Shown here: positions 1-11,008 of the stretch, piece by piece
How the letters are laid out: the number at the start of each line of letters is the position of its first letter
How positions within the stretch are numbered: the stretch's first letter is position 1
Assembly: GCA_001949185.1 (NCBI GenBank)
Contig: BDGG01000023.1
Coordinates: forward strand, 1-64,000
Length of the DNA stretch: 64,000 bases
DNA from: Ramazzottius varieornatus
Lineage: Eukaryota; Tardigrada; Eutardigrada; Parachela; Ramazzottiidae
Reading direction: 5' to 3'
Notes under the pieces: model-generated
Seen by the model: the letters and a program-made list of their open reading frames with translations, nothing else
Database searches by the model: none
What the model was told of the DNA's origin: nothing
Translations under genes and position numbers: made by a program

Positions 1-32
1 TGCACTTTTTGTATTTTCACCGTAAGTCAAAA

Positions 33-1150
33 ATGACATCTCCCAAGCAGAAGACTGCAACAGAAGCTCATGCTCAACTTACATTGGAGGCAGCATCTTA
101 TGCCGTGGATAAACTGGGATGAATTGAGCGGAAATCATCAATACTGTACGGAGTCAATCGACGGACGCTGATTAATCGGCTGAACATCTTGGGCCTCACG
201 GAAAGCAGCCGAAAATACCTCCTCAAGAAGAAGCTCTTGCTGAATTTTCGCTGGCTTGTTCTGACACGGGAATTCCGCTAAATCGACAGCACTGCGCGGC
301 AGCAATCGTGGAGATGAATAACCGACTTGGTGCGTGGAATTGTTTATTCTCGTAATTTGTCTTCCGATCTTGCTTACGTCGATCGTATTTTAATCTCAAC
401 ATGTTTTAGGCCTAAAGCACACAGCCTTCAACGATCAACATGTCCGTCGATTTCTGCAGCGACATCCCACGTTGTCCATACGAGTAACCCACGCAAATAA
501 CCGAAAGAAAGACCGCGAATGGACACATGAATTAGCGGACAAATACATCAGCAAGCTGACGGAGCTACTTTTCCACCGAGGCTTCCTCGACGAACCAGAA
601 CAAGTGTGGAATCTGAACGAGTCAGCCTTCAATCCTGCAGAAATGTTCGACAGGGTGGTACGACGAAAAGAAATGCGTCAAATTTATTCCCAATTTGATG
701 GAACGGAGAAAGAACTGGTGACTATATTACCATGTGGTGACGCCGCTGGACTTCAACTTCCGTTCATGACACTCTTTTCGGGTAAACGACACGTTCGTTC
801 ACGACCAGATGGTACAAGTGGACACTGCTATCAAGGAGTGAATGATTCCGGAAGCATGGATCACTTTGCCAATTACCTTAAGTTGATAGTATTTCCGGCA
901 ATGACTAAAATGAAGGTTAGCCACAGTGTACTCAATACGTTACGCACTACCTCACTTCACAGTGAGCGATTTTTTCTGTTGTAGAATTCACTGATTCCTG
1001 TACTATGATGTCATCTGTGTCTTATTATAGAATGTGATATTCGTGGATGGACACTTCTCTCAGGTCAACAATTTCACTTTTATGAAATACATCAAAATAC
1101 ATCAAGGAGGAAGTTCAGGAAACATCAAGCATTTTGCATAAAGTTGGAAA
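33..1150 (+). pseudogene. pogo/Tigger-like transposase, decayed
   Basis: Relic of a cut-and-paste DNA transposase. From 33 a reading frame resembles the N-terminal Psq-type helix-turn-helix of pogo transposases (it contains LTLEAASYAVDKLG) but stops at a TGA near 120. The DDE-type core resumes about 430-915, with VWNLNESAF, where the first catalytic Asp of the usual WN-x-DE pattern is Asn. The frame then continues after what looks like an intron (donor after 915, acceptor before 1031) into IFVDGHFSQVNN, which carries the second acidic residue. Family knowledge: pogo transposases insert at TA and need all three acidic residues. The early stop and the D-to-N change argue that this copy is dead. 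Strand and family are clear; the exact ends and TIRs were not found. Confidence 0.75.
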
Positions 1151-1197
1151 ACGCGTAGCGGTCAGAAAAGTCAACTTGGCGAAGCGAAAAGCATCAT

Positions 1198-1225
1198 CGA
1201 GCCACGAGCCACGAGCCACGAGCCA
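1198..1225. repeat. 7-bp tandem repeat
   Basis: Four head-to-tail copies of CGAGCCA just downstream of the transposase core. Too short to infer a function. Confidence 0.8.
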
Positions 1226-1299
1226 GAAGACATTGCCCAAGAAGTTCCACCAAGACGGACACGTGTTGCAAAGAAACAAAAGATAGCTTGAGGGATAAT

Positions 1300-2255
1300 C
1301 GACCCTATGATCTGAAGCGGGTTCCGCTGTTTTACCTCTTAATCAGTATTCTGACCTCGATATTATTTGTTTTATTGAATAACCACTGAGAAGATTTCAG
1401 GGAAGTGTGATGAGCTGGTTATGCGATGGATAGTTTAGTCGCGAAGATGTCGAAATCTACGTTCTGTGTATTTGACGGTATGGTGTCCACTACACCGCAG
1501 TTTGAAAAAGCGCTATTACTTATACCACGACTCAAGGCTATAGCACTGCCTGTGCTCCACCACATACCGCAAGGGTGGCTAACTAAACAACCTTTCTCTC
1601 GTACTCTTACTACTAGTGAGCAAGGAATTGAACCTGACTGAGAAAAAATCAGTAGTCTCGAAAATGCGCGAACCTATTACAGGTACTACCCTCAGGTTAT
1701 TTCTGTTCTGTTTCACTCTTTATCAAACATTTATTCCAAATCTCTCCCGTCTAAGCAACCTTTGAATTGTATTAGAACTGAAAGCCCAACCCTCTGACTG
1801 GGGAACGTCAGAAGATCTTGCGCTTCCAGCTTAGTGAACTACCTGGCTGCTACGCCTATAGCACTTCACTTGGACCCTGTGCAGAGCATGGAGCGGAAAC
1901 TAATGCTTCCTACGGAGGTTTTGTCGCGCTGTAATTCTAACCAATAGATCATGAACCTGATGATGAACGGGCTGTGTCGTATGCCAGTTGAACACTAGTC
2001 AACTCCGAAAAACACTAGTCAACTCCGTCTACATCTAACTTACAATCTCTATCCCTCCCGCACTTCTTTGTCGAAGTTCTGGTTAGTTACAGTTAGCTTA
2101 GACCGAGTCCTTGCTTGAATTCTGGTCTCTTCGATTTTTAGTGATTTTAAAACGGATTTTCATTCACTTCCAGTTTAAATTTCATCCGAGCGTACTAGTC
2201 GAAAACCGTTTTCGTCAAAGTAAAGTAAGACCAGTTTTTCAACTACAGTCCTATC
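1300..2255. other. no gene recognised
   Basis: Only short, stop-interrupted frames. A 17-bp direct duplication (AACACTAGTCAACTCCG) lies at 1991-2007 and 2011-2027. Confidence 0.6.
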
Positions 2256-2495
2256 TTCGAGATGTGACAATTGCTCCTTCTGCGACTGGACAGCAATTCT
2301 GCACGGGCTTGCTCGCCCCACACTCCGCAGCACGATCAACTGATCGACGCCCGGTTCTGGCTTGACTTGATCAAATGATCAAGCCGGTGTCCGATCTGCT
2401 GATTGTTCTCGTATAAACAACATGGCGAGCAATGCCGTGGTCATATGGACCGTCCCAAACTCAAATCAGGCATTTGAACTGCCACATCTCGCAGG
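2256..2495 (+). mobile_element. MITE family A, copy 1
   Basis: About 240 bp bounded by imperfect inverted ends, GAGATGTGACAATTG at the left and CCACATCTCGCAGG at the right. The same ends and similar interior (CCTTCTGCGACTG, a run of TGATC motifs, CATTTGAACTG) recur at 28488-28727 and, in reverse orientation, at 30111-30273. No coding capacity. The superfamily is not assigned because no target-site duplication is evident. Confidence 0.7.
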
Positions 2496-3562
2496 GACTG
2501 TATGCAACGTTTGTCACAGCTAAGATTTTGTTCAGGTAAAGATCTAAACCTATAGAATCGAGAGCTAGTCCAGGTAGCAGGTTTTGGGTGGTGTAACGGA
2601 GACGTGACATTTTCAGTGACGGCCTCACGACTCTACAACCTATGGACTTTCACTATATTTGTGTCAGTTGCTGTTGAACGCCAGCCTACCTTATCTTCGC
2701 CAGATATTTTACCCGAACACGGCCGAGAGTCGCTTACCTTTCGAGTATCCGTCCAGCCAAACATCAGCGTGGTGGCTACGCACCTACATCCTTCTACCGC
2801 ATGTAAAACCACAAAGTACCTATTGAGCTGTTGGGTATAGTATCCACAAAGATTCTCAGCCCTGTTAAACGAGACTCTTAGGAGGCTGCCAAAAGTAAGA
2901 TAAACTAAAAGACGAGTTCGCCGGGCAGAGATGCTGCAGTATTAACTTCACATCGACTTCTCCAGTCTTCGGCTCAAGCTATAGCGATACCTGGATGCCT
3001 TACAGAAAACCAGCTGCAGGTAGACACTACCACAGACAACGATGAATACGCGCTGTCAACGACAAAGAAGTAAGCCGGGTCAGCCTTCCGGATTCGCATA
3101 CAGTGATTTATGATTGTTATCCGGAACCAATTGTTACGTCAGCTGATAATGGGCCAAGCTTTGTGTGACGATTGTCAGCTGCAGAAACGAGCAAACGTTG
3201 CGGCAACAAAGAAGATATTGGCAGCGGAAATTCAAAACCGACCATGCAATAGGAGCCTGTTCAGTCAGAATAACATTGCGGATGGTCAGAAGATGATCAG
3301 AAGAAAATCAGCGTTAGTACCTACTTCATTCGGCATGGAAAAATGTGCGCGCAGTCGAAAAGAGCTTCTTCCAGTCTGGACGGTCTCCGTCGACAAGTTG
3401 TACCGCCGTATGATTACCGCACAATAATTACTTTGGCAAGGTGATTGTCGAGTTCGCTAATGTGATTTATGGATCGCCATTGTTTTTGGAATCCTATTAC
3501 ACTGCTTCTAAGGCGTCAGTAAGCTCGTTGTCTCCTGCCGTGTAATGTACGACGTCCCATTT
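2496..3562. other. no gene recognised
   Basis: Several open frames below 110 codons with no recognisable motif, no convincing splice partners and no repeat structure that I can define. Confidence 0.5.
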
Positions 3563-4353
3563 AGTGTTGCTCCGGTCATTACAATTGATAATTGAAAATG
3601 ACCATAAACGACCGTTTTGGAATTCCAATATGACAATTAGAATGGCAAATCGCAGGCCGGACAGGACCGATATCAATTAGAATTGCAACTTGAATTTCAA
3701 AAATAGAAGAGATTTAAATTGATAATCGGAATACTGACAACAGTAATTTGAATTAGTGAACTGGCGCCCGCCGCGCGGGAAAATGCCCGTGAGTGTATTC
3801 ATTTTTAGACTTTCTACATGATTTGGTGCTTGATTGGGTAAATATGTGTACGAATGTGCATGTCGCACGAGGCAGTACGGCACGATGCTTTCTGTATTGC
3901 TTCGCGAACCACGCGCGGCGGATCGATGTACGCGCGAAGTTTAACCCCGGTCCTGATGTGTTTCCTCACCAACCCCCTAAGGATTGTTTCGCGTGTATAA
4001 CGACGTGCGCGCAGGGCTTCAGGAAAAGTTGCAATACCTGTTTTCATCAGCGCATCTGTGTTCAGTGCCAACAGTAAAACAAATCTTGAGCTAAACGTTC
4101 ATCAGCCGTCGGTCGCTCATGGAACGACAGGCTTAAGTTGCTTTAAAACGTCATGCTCTATGGATACTCAAATATAAAAAATGAACCACACCAATTGAAA
4201 TGATTTCAATTGCTGTCGTGATTTGAAATCCGATTAATCGTAGTTGCTAGTTCAGCTGAGCTGAGCTTGACATAATTGAAATTGCTGCCGCCGAGGTATT
4301 CCGATTAATCGTAACTGCAATTAGAATCGAAAAAATCATATTGGAGCAACACT
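3563..4353. mobile_element. non-autonomous element family B, copy 1
   Basis: About 790 bp starting AGTGTTGCTCC and ending in its inverted form GGAGCAACACT. The interior has AATTG-rich flanks and a GC-richer core (3760-4060) with GTCGCACGAG and GAACCACGCGCGGC. A diverged second copy occupies about 36222-37119 in the same orientation, with the same order of blocks. Short open frames across the core are not conserved as proteins between the copies, so I call it non-coding. The class is unknown. Confidence 0.65.
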
Positions 4354-4557
4354 GATCCCATTGTGCCAGATAAGGTATGGCGGGAGGGAGTGCCAGTGTT
4401 TGATCAGTGAAGCCGATACCTGTGAAGTTGGCTCCTGCCGTCGGCGCACAACTACGCATCGATCAGCAAAGTGCTTTTTTGGGTACTTAGCATCCAGGCA
4501 CTTTCGTCGACAAATTGGACTGGATGATTCCAAGAGCGCTATATATTCGCTATTAAC

Positions 4558-7066
4558 ATGTCCGATCATCCTCGCACGCCGTCGAACAGACTGAAGGTTC
4601 GGGTCGCAGTAGGTGAGGTGAGTCCAACGGAAGAGTTCATCGGCGGATTCCACCGCTGGTATGATTCATCATCTTCCGTGACTTTTGTCCACTCACATAT
4701 CGACACTTTTTCTCTTGTTAATTTGGCTGCTCCTTACTCCGTTTGCTGGTTGAACAGGCTGTTCCATATATCATCTTCGATAACTCTACAAGTCAATGGA
4801 AAGGAGTCTTAGTGGAAGTGCTCGAGGCCGTATGCGGCTATCTGGCCTACAGGTACTTGTTCGAAAACATTTTCGCTTGATACAACATGCTGGTTCCCTG
4901 AAGACTATTGTACGTAGGTGCGAATATTTCACGCCGACCTACGCTGGTCTGGAAGACGAAACCACTGATGGAGTAATGGGCGCCCTCACCAACGCCACTG
5001 CCGAAACGGGCCTCGCTGCTGTGGGCATCAGCGTCAGTCGGTACCGGTATTTCTCCTTCATTGACTCGTTCTTCCGACGTTCCTACATGGTCGCCATTCA
5101 CCAAGATCATCTGATTGAGCTACCAGCTTCCGAGTTCATTCAACACACTACGGCCGTAATGATCTCCGATAACGTATGGTTCGGCATGGCGGGAGTCATT
5201 GCGGCGGTGTTTTTGCTGGGTGTGCTAACAGATGGATTTCAGAAAGTGTCACACCATCAGGTTCCCGTAGATATCCCAGGACTTATCATGAAATGGTGCT
5301 TCCAGATGTTCGGTATGGGTCTTGGGGTTCAGGGCGTTGGTGAGTATGTTCGCTTGTTGAAATTATTGACCTGAGACGACAAATTTTGGGGCTAATACGT
5401 TTCTGAAAGCTGAGTGATGATGATGTTTCATTTAATGGAGTGACTAGATAATTTCTAACGTCCGTATTTCGCAGAGGACTTCGAACCGGTGCAGCTGCAA
5501 GTGTGGCCTACAGCAAAGATTATTTTGTTATCGACCTGGTTAGCTTACACCTTCGTCATTTTGAACACCATCTCGTCCCAGCTTCCAGTTATGTTTGCTT
5601 TTGACCATCACAAACGGCTACCGTTTACTGGTGTCAAAGGTTTGTTGGGTTCAGATTTCGCGGTGTACGGCACATCGACCGCGGCGGATATGTTGAAGGT
5701 TAACTCAATCAAGCACTATTCGTCTGTAACATGAGGCCAGTCACGACCGACTTGCCGAATTTCTCTAATTGGAATTTGTTCAGGAAGCGGTGTTTCCGTC
5801 TGGGGTGTTGAGGGTCGATTCGAAACGGCCGAAGCTACTTTGTGGAGCATTCAGTGGGGTACCTAAATGAGTAAAGCTGAGTTTCTTCATATCAGCGATG
5901 GCGAAGTTAGGCGAAACTGGTTTGAGGGGAGCGGATAGATCTTCGACCTAACTTCCGGCTGCTTCACGCTTTTCTGCACATTAATTTGATCTTTCCGAGC
6001 TGCAACCATGATGCCCAAATAGCCTAGCGACCCGAGCCGCGAGATTGCTTAAGTTGAAAGATCAAGGGGTGGACGAAACCCGTTCTCAAAGATCAAAATT
6101 GGTCCGTCCCCAATTAAACAGTTTCTGCATCTCAAATGGTACGCAAGCATGAGCGGGTTACAGACTGGTGAACCTTGACGCTTTGCCTTAAATCTTTCCT
6201 GTTCGGCTCGCAATGGGTGTTACGGAAATCAGTTTCGATCCGCGCCAACTGAAGGGAAGTTCACCCCTGATTCAAGGGCAAGGGGTCAGACGATCTTTTC
6301 GCCACTCGTTCGTTCGTGGTTTCCGATGGCTGTCGCGCTGGCAGTCGAGTGTCCTCCATTAAGTTCCACAGCTTGATGTTAAAAAATCTCATTTTCAGCT
6401 CGAGAAGACATTCGGTAGGTCGGTCGCGACAAGCTTCATATCTCCTTCGTCATCTTGAAATCCTTGAGATGTTCCGCACTGCTTTCTCGAAAAAGAAACT
6501 GATCGGTTTCTTTGCAGATGTCACTGGAAGAACATCATGCGGAGCTTTCGACAAAACTGAAACAAATGCCAGTAGCGCCACTTGGCATAAACCGCTATGA
6601 CTACTACAACCATATTGCGAAAACCCAAAAGTCCGTGTTGATCGTCAACCAGGAAACGCTGCTCGAAATGTCCTTCCGCAACTGCGAGATGTTTGTCGCA
6701 ATCGACAACCTGGTAGAAACACGTGTGTCAGCCCTTCTGATGCTGAAGAACTCCACTCTCCGAGAATCCTTCGAGCGCGGCTATGCCAGAGCTACGCAGA
6801 GCGGTATCGCCCAGTTTGCCATTGACAACTACAAGCATTATATGCGAATCAAAGGCCGTGTCCGAGCCCATGGACAATGCTACCGTCGGACCATCCAGAC
6901 CAAGCCGAACGCGAGAGTTCGCGCGATCCATCTGCGGCAAATGTATTTTCTTTTCGAGTGGTTGGTCTGCTGCTTTTCTGGAACTTTGGCAATATTATTA
7001 GTAGAATGTATTCTTTTCTTGTTTGCAAAGAAAAGATACCGGATCAGACTTTGCCGTCGACTGTGA
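4558..7066 (+). CDS. ionotropic glutamate receptor-like channel subunit (IR/iGluR family)
   Basis: Ligand-gated cation channel subunit of the plasma membrane. Exons 4558-4617, 4758-4852, 4918-5339, 5475-5698 and 6518-7066 join in frame to 449 codons with GT-AG introns of 140, 65, 135 and 819 nt. Order of parts: S1 lobe (AVPYIIFDN, WKGVLVEVLEAVCGYLAYR, then DGVMGALTNATAETGLAAVG), the ligand-contact Arg in GISVSRYRYF, TM1 (WFGMAGVIAAVFLLGVL), pore loop around KWCFQMFGMGLG, TM3 with ISSQLPVMFAF in place of SYTANLAAF, S2 lobe (LLGSDFAVYGTSTAADMLK), and TM4 near the end (FLFEWLVCCFSGTLAILLV). The glutamate-contact Glu of S2 appears replaced (FVAIDNL), so the ligand may not be glutamate. No amino-terminal domain and no clear signal peptide were found upstream, so the start at 4558 is tentative. 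Insect-type IRs also lack that domain. Confidence 0.85.
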
Positions 7067-7376
7067 GTATTTACTTCTACTTACACTGCTAATCACTCCT
7101 GATACTGTTTGATGGTGTACACCGGGAGGGCTGCGATGACTTTGCTTTTTGAAACAATTTCAAAGGTGGTGTTCCACAAGCCGTTCATGATCAGTTCACG
7201 GTCGGATGTAAGCGCACGAGTCGCCATATGCAGTACCAGAGGTCCTGCTTGCGTTCGTCAACCACGTAGCCAGAAGTTCGCAAGTTTGAACATCTAGCGG
7301 GTGTGCTCTTACGTTGAGAAGATTTGATCACATTGACCTGTTGCACGGAAAGGATCCTGATTGGGATAAGACGCTC

Positions 7377-10300
7377 ATGGAAAATAGGAGACCCCTGAAG
7401 TACCGTCCGTACTTTAGCAGCGGTTAGTTCCTCAGCTGGATGCAACTCACTGGTCTGCTTCCGTATGGCACAAACGCGAGCGCTTCCGTGTATTCAGTTG
7501 GAAGTGGGTGTAGAATACCCACCTGTCGAACGATAGTAACTACTGCGTGGAGCGTCCTGGTACTTATATTCCTGGTACTGTATGCAGCTGTGGATTTTTA
7601 GAGATCGTTCCTGGAATTCTATCAAAAAATTGAACGATCTGGAGTTTCTCACGTTGGCAGTTCTTTCCTTCCGTATCTTTAGCAACCTGCTCGCTGCAGT
7701 CTTGATTATTATCGCTCTCGTACGTAAGCGCAATCTTGTTCCGGGTTTTGTGCAGAGAGTTTCCTTGGAGTCAGCCGAATCCTCGACGGACCTCCGGAAT
7801 CTTCGTCGTCTGGTCCAAGTTTCGTTCATCTTCGTCCCGCTTTGCGTCCTGATAGCCTGCCTGGGATGTACTTTCACAGCATTACAAGTAGTACGATACG
7901 AACAGACGAGCAGTACATTCGCGCGAATGAGACTAGTTTAGAGGCCGGCTAGCAGTCTCGGGATGATCGTTGTCTTAAGCGGCTCAGTTTTCTTTGTTGC
8001 TGGTCGAAAGACTGCGCGAGCTGAAGTTCACGGTCATCCTGAAAATTGTGCTGACCTTCTAACCCAAGACTACAAATTTCTTTTTGCTGTGCAATACAGC
8101 CATGGACGAAACGCACTTCAGTATGCAAGTACCAATGTCAAGTTGGTATACTTTAAAAAAAGTCTCCGAACCGTTATGGATGTATTAAATATGTCTCTGG
8201 AGCGGACAAGCAGTTTACATGGCTATCCAAACAACCGTTGACTTCTTCCTTGTTATGTGCGTTTGCGCCATCGGGTTCGGCTTCGCCAAGGGTAACAAGG
8301 ATATGGAAGGCGCAAAAGTTGGCTACAACCAGGACGAAGGCTCGAAGCATCAATTTCCGAAAACTAATAACGCACTAAGTGCCGCGACACTGAAGCGCCT
8401 GCAGGCACTTAACCTGCGTCATCTGATCTATCTCGAATGCGTGGAACGCTTCAACGGGTTGTTTGCCGTGCATAGATGCGTCGATTTAAGACCCAATTTT
8501 ATTAGAAGACTTGAAGTCTTCATAATCTTTGGTTCTTACGTGTTAGCTATGTTTGTCTGTTTGCTTGTCTTTCTTACATACATTTTTACCCGCGTGGTAT
8601 TACGTACCCAAGGCATGCCTGTGCTGCTATGACTCCCTGCTCAGTCTCCCCTCTGCCCTTTTCCTGCAGTATACCCATCATACAGCATATGGGTGTATAC
8701 CAGGCTGCCCACACCATCCCCCATTCACTCTTTGTGGACTATTACTGTCACACAGTCTTACGTCCCATACCAGGCTACCTACCCCGTCCTCGATAGCCTC
8801 TTTCTGGACTATCACCGCCTTACAGTCTTATGTATACCAGGGTACCTACCCGGTCCCAACACCCTTCTTCTGGACTATTACTGCCAAACAGTCTTACAGT
8901 GTATGGCAGTAGTACCCACCGCGTCCACGATGCCCTGTTTCTGGACTATTAATTTCGGGCAGTCTAACGCCATGTCAGTGTTGTTACCTCACCCAGTCTC
9001 CCATGTCAACTTTTGGGATTATTACATTCACACATTCTTACACTGTATGTCAAGCAGTCTCGCACTATCCACCCTTCCAGCTGGCGGAACTATCTCTGTG
9101 TCATGATTTACTCCGGTATTTGTTTTAGACAGGTTGACTTTTAGGTTTTTGTATCGTATTTATTCGTATTAGAAAGTTTTGTCCTGGAGCGTTTGCCGTG
9201 CCGGTTGATGGAGCTTCGTTAGACTTTCCGTCGGTTTTCCTTCTGCGCAGCTCAGTAGTGTCATTCTCAGTACGTTTACTGAGAGTTTGAACAATCAATT
9301 GTTGCAATCAACTGTTGTTCGGTATATCGCGGGTGAGTTTTTTCTTTATTTGCCTGTTGTTCAACCAATAGCAACTGTTGGAATGTCATTGCTGAAATTG
9401 TTATAGGTTCCTGAGCTGGGGCCGACCAGTTGGCTTGTTTGGTTGCCGCCTACGGGTGCCGGGATGGGCTTGTTGTGCTTTTTCACTTCTTATACTTCAG
9501 CGTGCATATTCAGTTTGTGCTTAGAATTTGTAACCGGTTATCATCCTGTTTGGTGGTTTTTCTGTCTTCCAGAAAGTTTTGAGCGTTTTTCCATTTTAGT
9601 AGCATGTGATTTTTTATGTTTTGGGATTTTCTGGCTCCGGCCATGGAACTTTCTACTGCTCGCCATCAGGCAGTTGACAAGCAGTCCAGAAAGAGGGCAT
9701 AGTGGACGGTGTGGGCAGATTGGCATACACTCTAAGACTGTACGACAGTAATAGTCCAGAAAGAGGGAATGGGGGATGAGGTAGTGGGCCTGGTATACGC
9801 TGTAAGACTGTAAGGCCGTAATAGTGCAGAAAGAGGGGATGAGGGATAGGGTTGGTAGCCTGGTATCGGACGTTTACCCTTGCTAAAATGCTTTTGTGTC
9901 TCAGTATACTGATCAATAATGCTGCCGCGTTATTACATTCAAACATGCATACAAACACCATTGAAACCTAAATCGAAGCAAGCATCTTGCCGTGGAAGTA
10001 CTCTTGCTGACCTGCAGAAGCATGATGGCTTTCCTGGCTGTCGTGTCCGCGGTGCTGAACAAGCCCAGACGGAGGAAGAATATCACGTCCCCCATGTACC
10101 ACATGGACCAAGCCATCGTATACTATGTCTGGTCCATGGAGTTCGTAGCAATCATGGGAGCGGTAATGCATATCTTGGCCTCTGTATGGATGAGCGACAA
10201 GGTACGCATGTCGACTGAGCCGGGAACGCTAATGATCAAATGATGTTAGAGTAAACAGTTGACCCTGGTTGCCGTAGGCCGAGGAATGCCTTCCGATACT

Positions 10301-10669
10301 TCGATCAATTTCGGTTGCGGAAGATGACAAGAAAGTCCGGATCGAGTGTGCGGAGTTCTCTCGTCGGGTGAGGAAGAATCCTAGCGCGGTGTCGCTGCTC
10401 GGGTTATGTTCCATCAACCGGCCCTACATAACTGCGGTAAGATAGCGTACCCCAAGGTTCAGTGTGCTGTTACGAGAATAACGGAACAAGAGAATGCCGT
10501 TTCCATTGATACTTTCCAGGTGTAAGGCGCGATGTTGACGCTCCTCTTCCTGATCTACCAAGTTCAAGATAGAAAGACCGATTTGGATGCACTGATTGAT
10601 CGGACTGAAATCGAAGCACATATCCAGCGTATCAGCGACGTTCTGAGGAATTCGACAGTGGCGCGCTGA
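7377..10669 (+). pseudogene. gustatory receptor-like 7TM protein (7tm_7/GRL), disabled
   Basis: Chemoreceptor-like membrane protein of the insect Gr/GRL superfamily. N-terminal exon near 7377-7595: MENRRPLKYRPYFSSG, an in-frame TAG at 7425-7427, then WMQLTGLLPYG, with the Gr-like GLxPY, and TM1. Next part (about 7620-7900) has two TM segments ending LGCTFTALQ. Exon about 8211-8600 has one TM, then LNLRHLIYLECVERFNGLFA, typical of the Gr central loop, then another TM. After a fold-back insertion, exon 10016-10201 (VYYVWSMEFVAIMGAVMHIL) splices to 10281-10437 (FSRRVRKNPSAVSLLGLC, INRPYITA) and to the last exon from 10520, where GTG TAA GGC GCG ATG LTLLFLIYQ has a TAA at 10523-10525 in the TM7 signature. 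The join between the first two parts needs a frameshift. Two stops plus a shift make a functional protein unlikely. Confidence 0.7.
8640..9875. mobile_element. fold-back element with inverted tandem-repeat arms
   Basis: Left arm 8690-9080: about five tandem units of 65-75 bp containing CTTTCTGGACTATTACTG, CAGTCTTAC and TATACCAGGCTACC. Right arm 9680-9870: about three units of the same sequence in inverted orientation (AGTCCAGAAAGAGG, GTAAGACTGTA). The arms enclose about 600 bp of unrelated sequence without a recognisable gene. Inverted arms made of tandem repeats are characteristic of Foldback-type DNA elements. It lies between two exons of the gustatory-receptor-like gene, in an intron or just after an exon end. 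Confidence 0.75.
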
Positions 10670-11008
10670 AACGCTAATATTGATAATTAGAATGCAGCAC
10701 CCAGTACTGCTAGATTGTCTAGATGAGATTTGAATTTTAACCTTTTGCTACTGATATTCTGATCTGTGTACACAGTAGACTTAAGCTGTTACTTCCTGGT
10801 TGAAGACTCAGCTCGCTATCCTTCTGGAGTCCACCCTGCGTACCTGTTGTGTAATCAAGGTAATCTCAACCTCAACATCTCCGTCCAGAACTCTAACTCC
10901 TAACTTTGCGCATTCCGTTGATGGTAAAGGCCGTAAATCCTAACGATTAAGCCTTCGGGATGTTGCCAAGAAGCCTTATCTTTTCAAGATGATTGATCGC
11001 ACTCGTAC
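10670..11008. other. no gene recognised
   Basis: Short spacer after the gustatory-receptor-like relic. No open frame or repeat stands out. Confidence 0.5.

Noticed and set aside
9443-9751. Hydrophobic + frame inside the fold-back element
   Set aside because: It ends within the inverted tandem repeats and does not match any transposase; likely chance in T-rich DNA.
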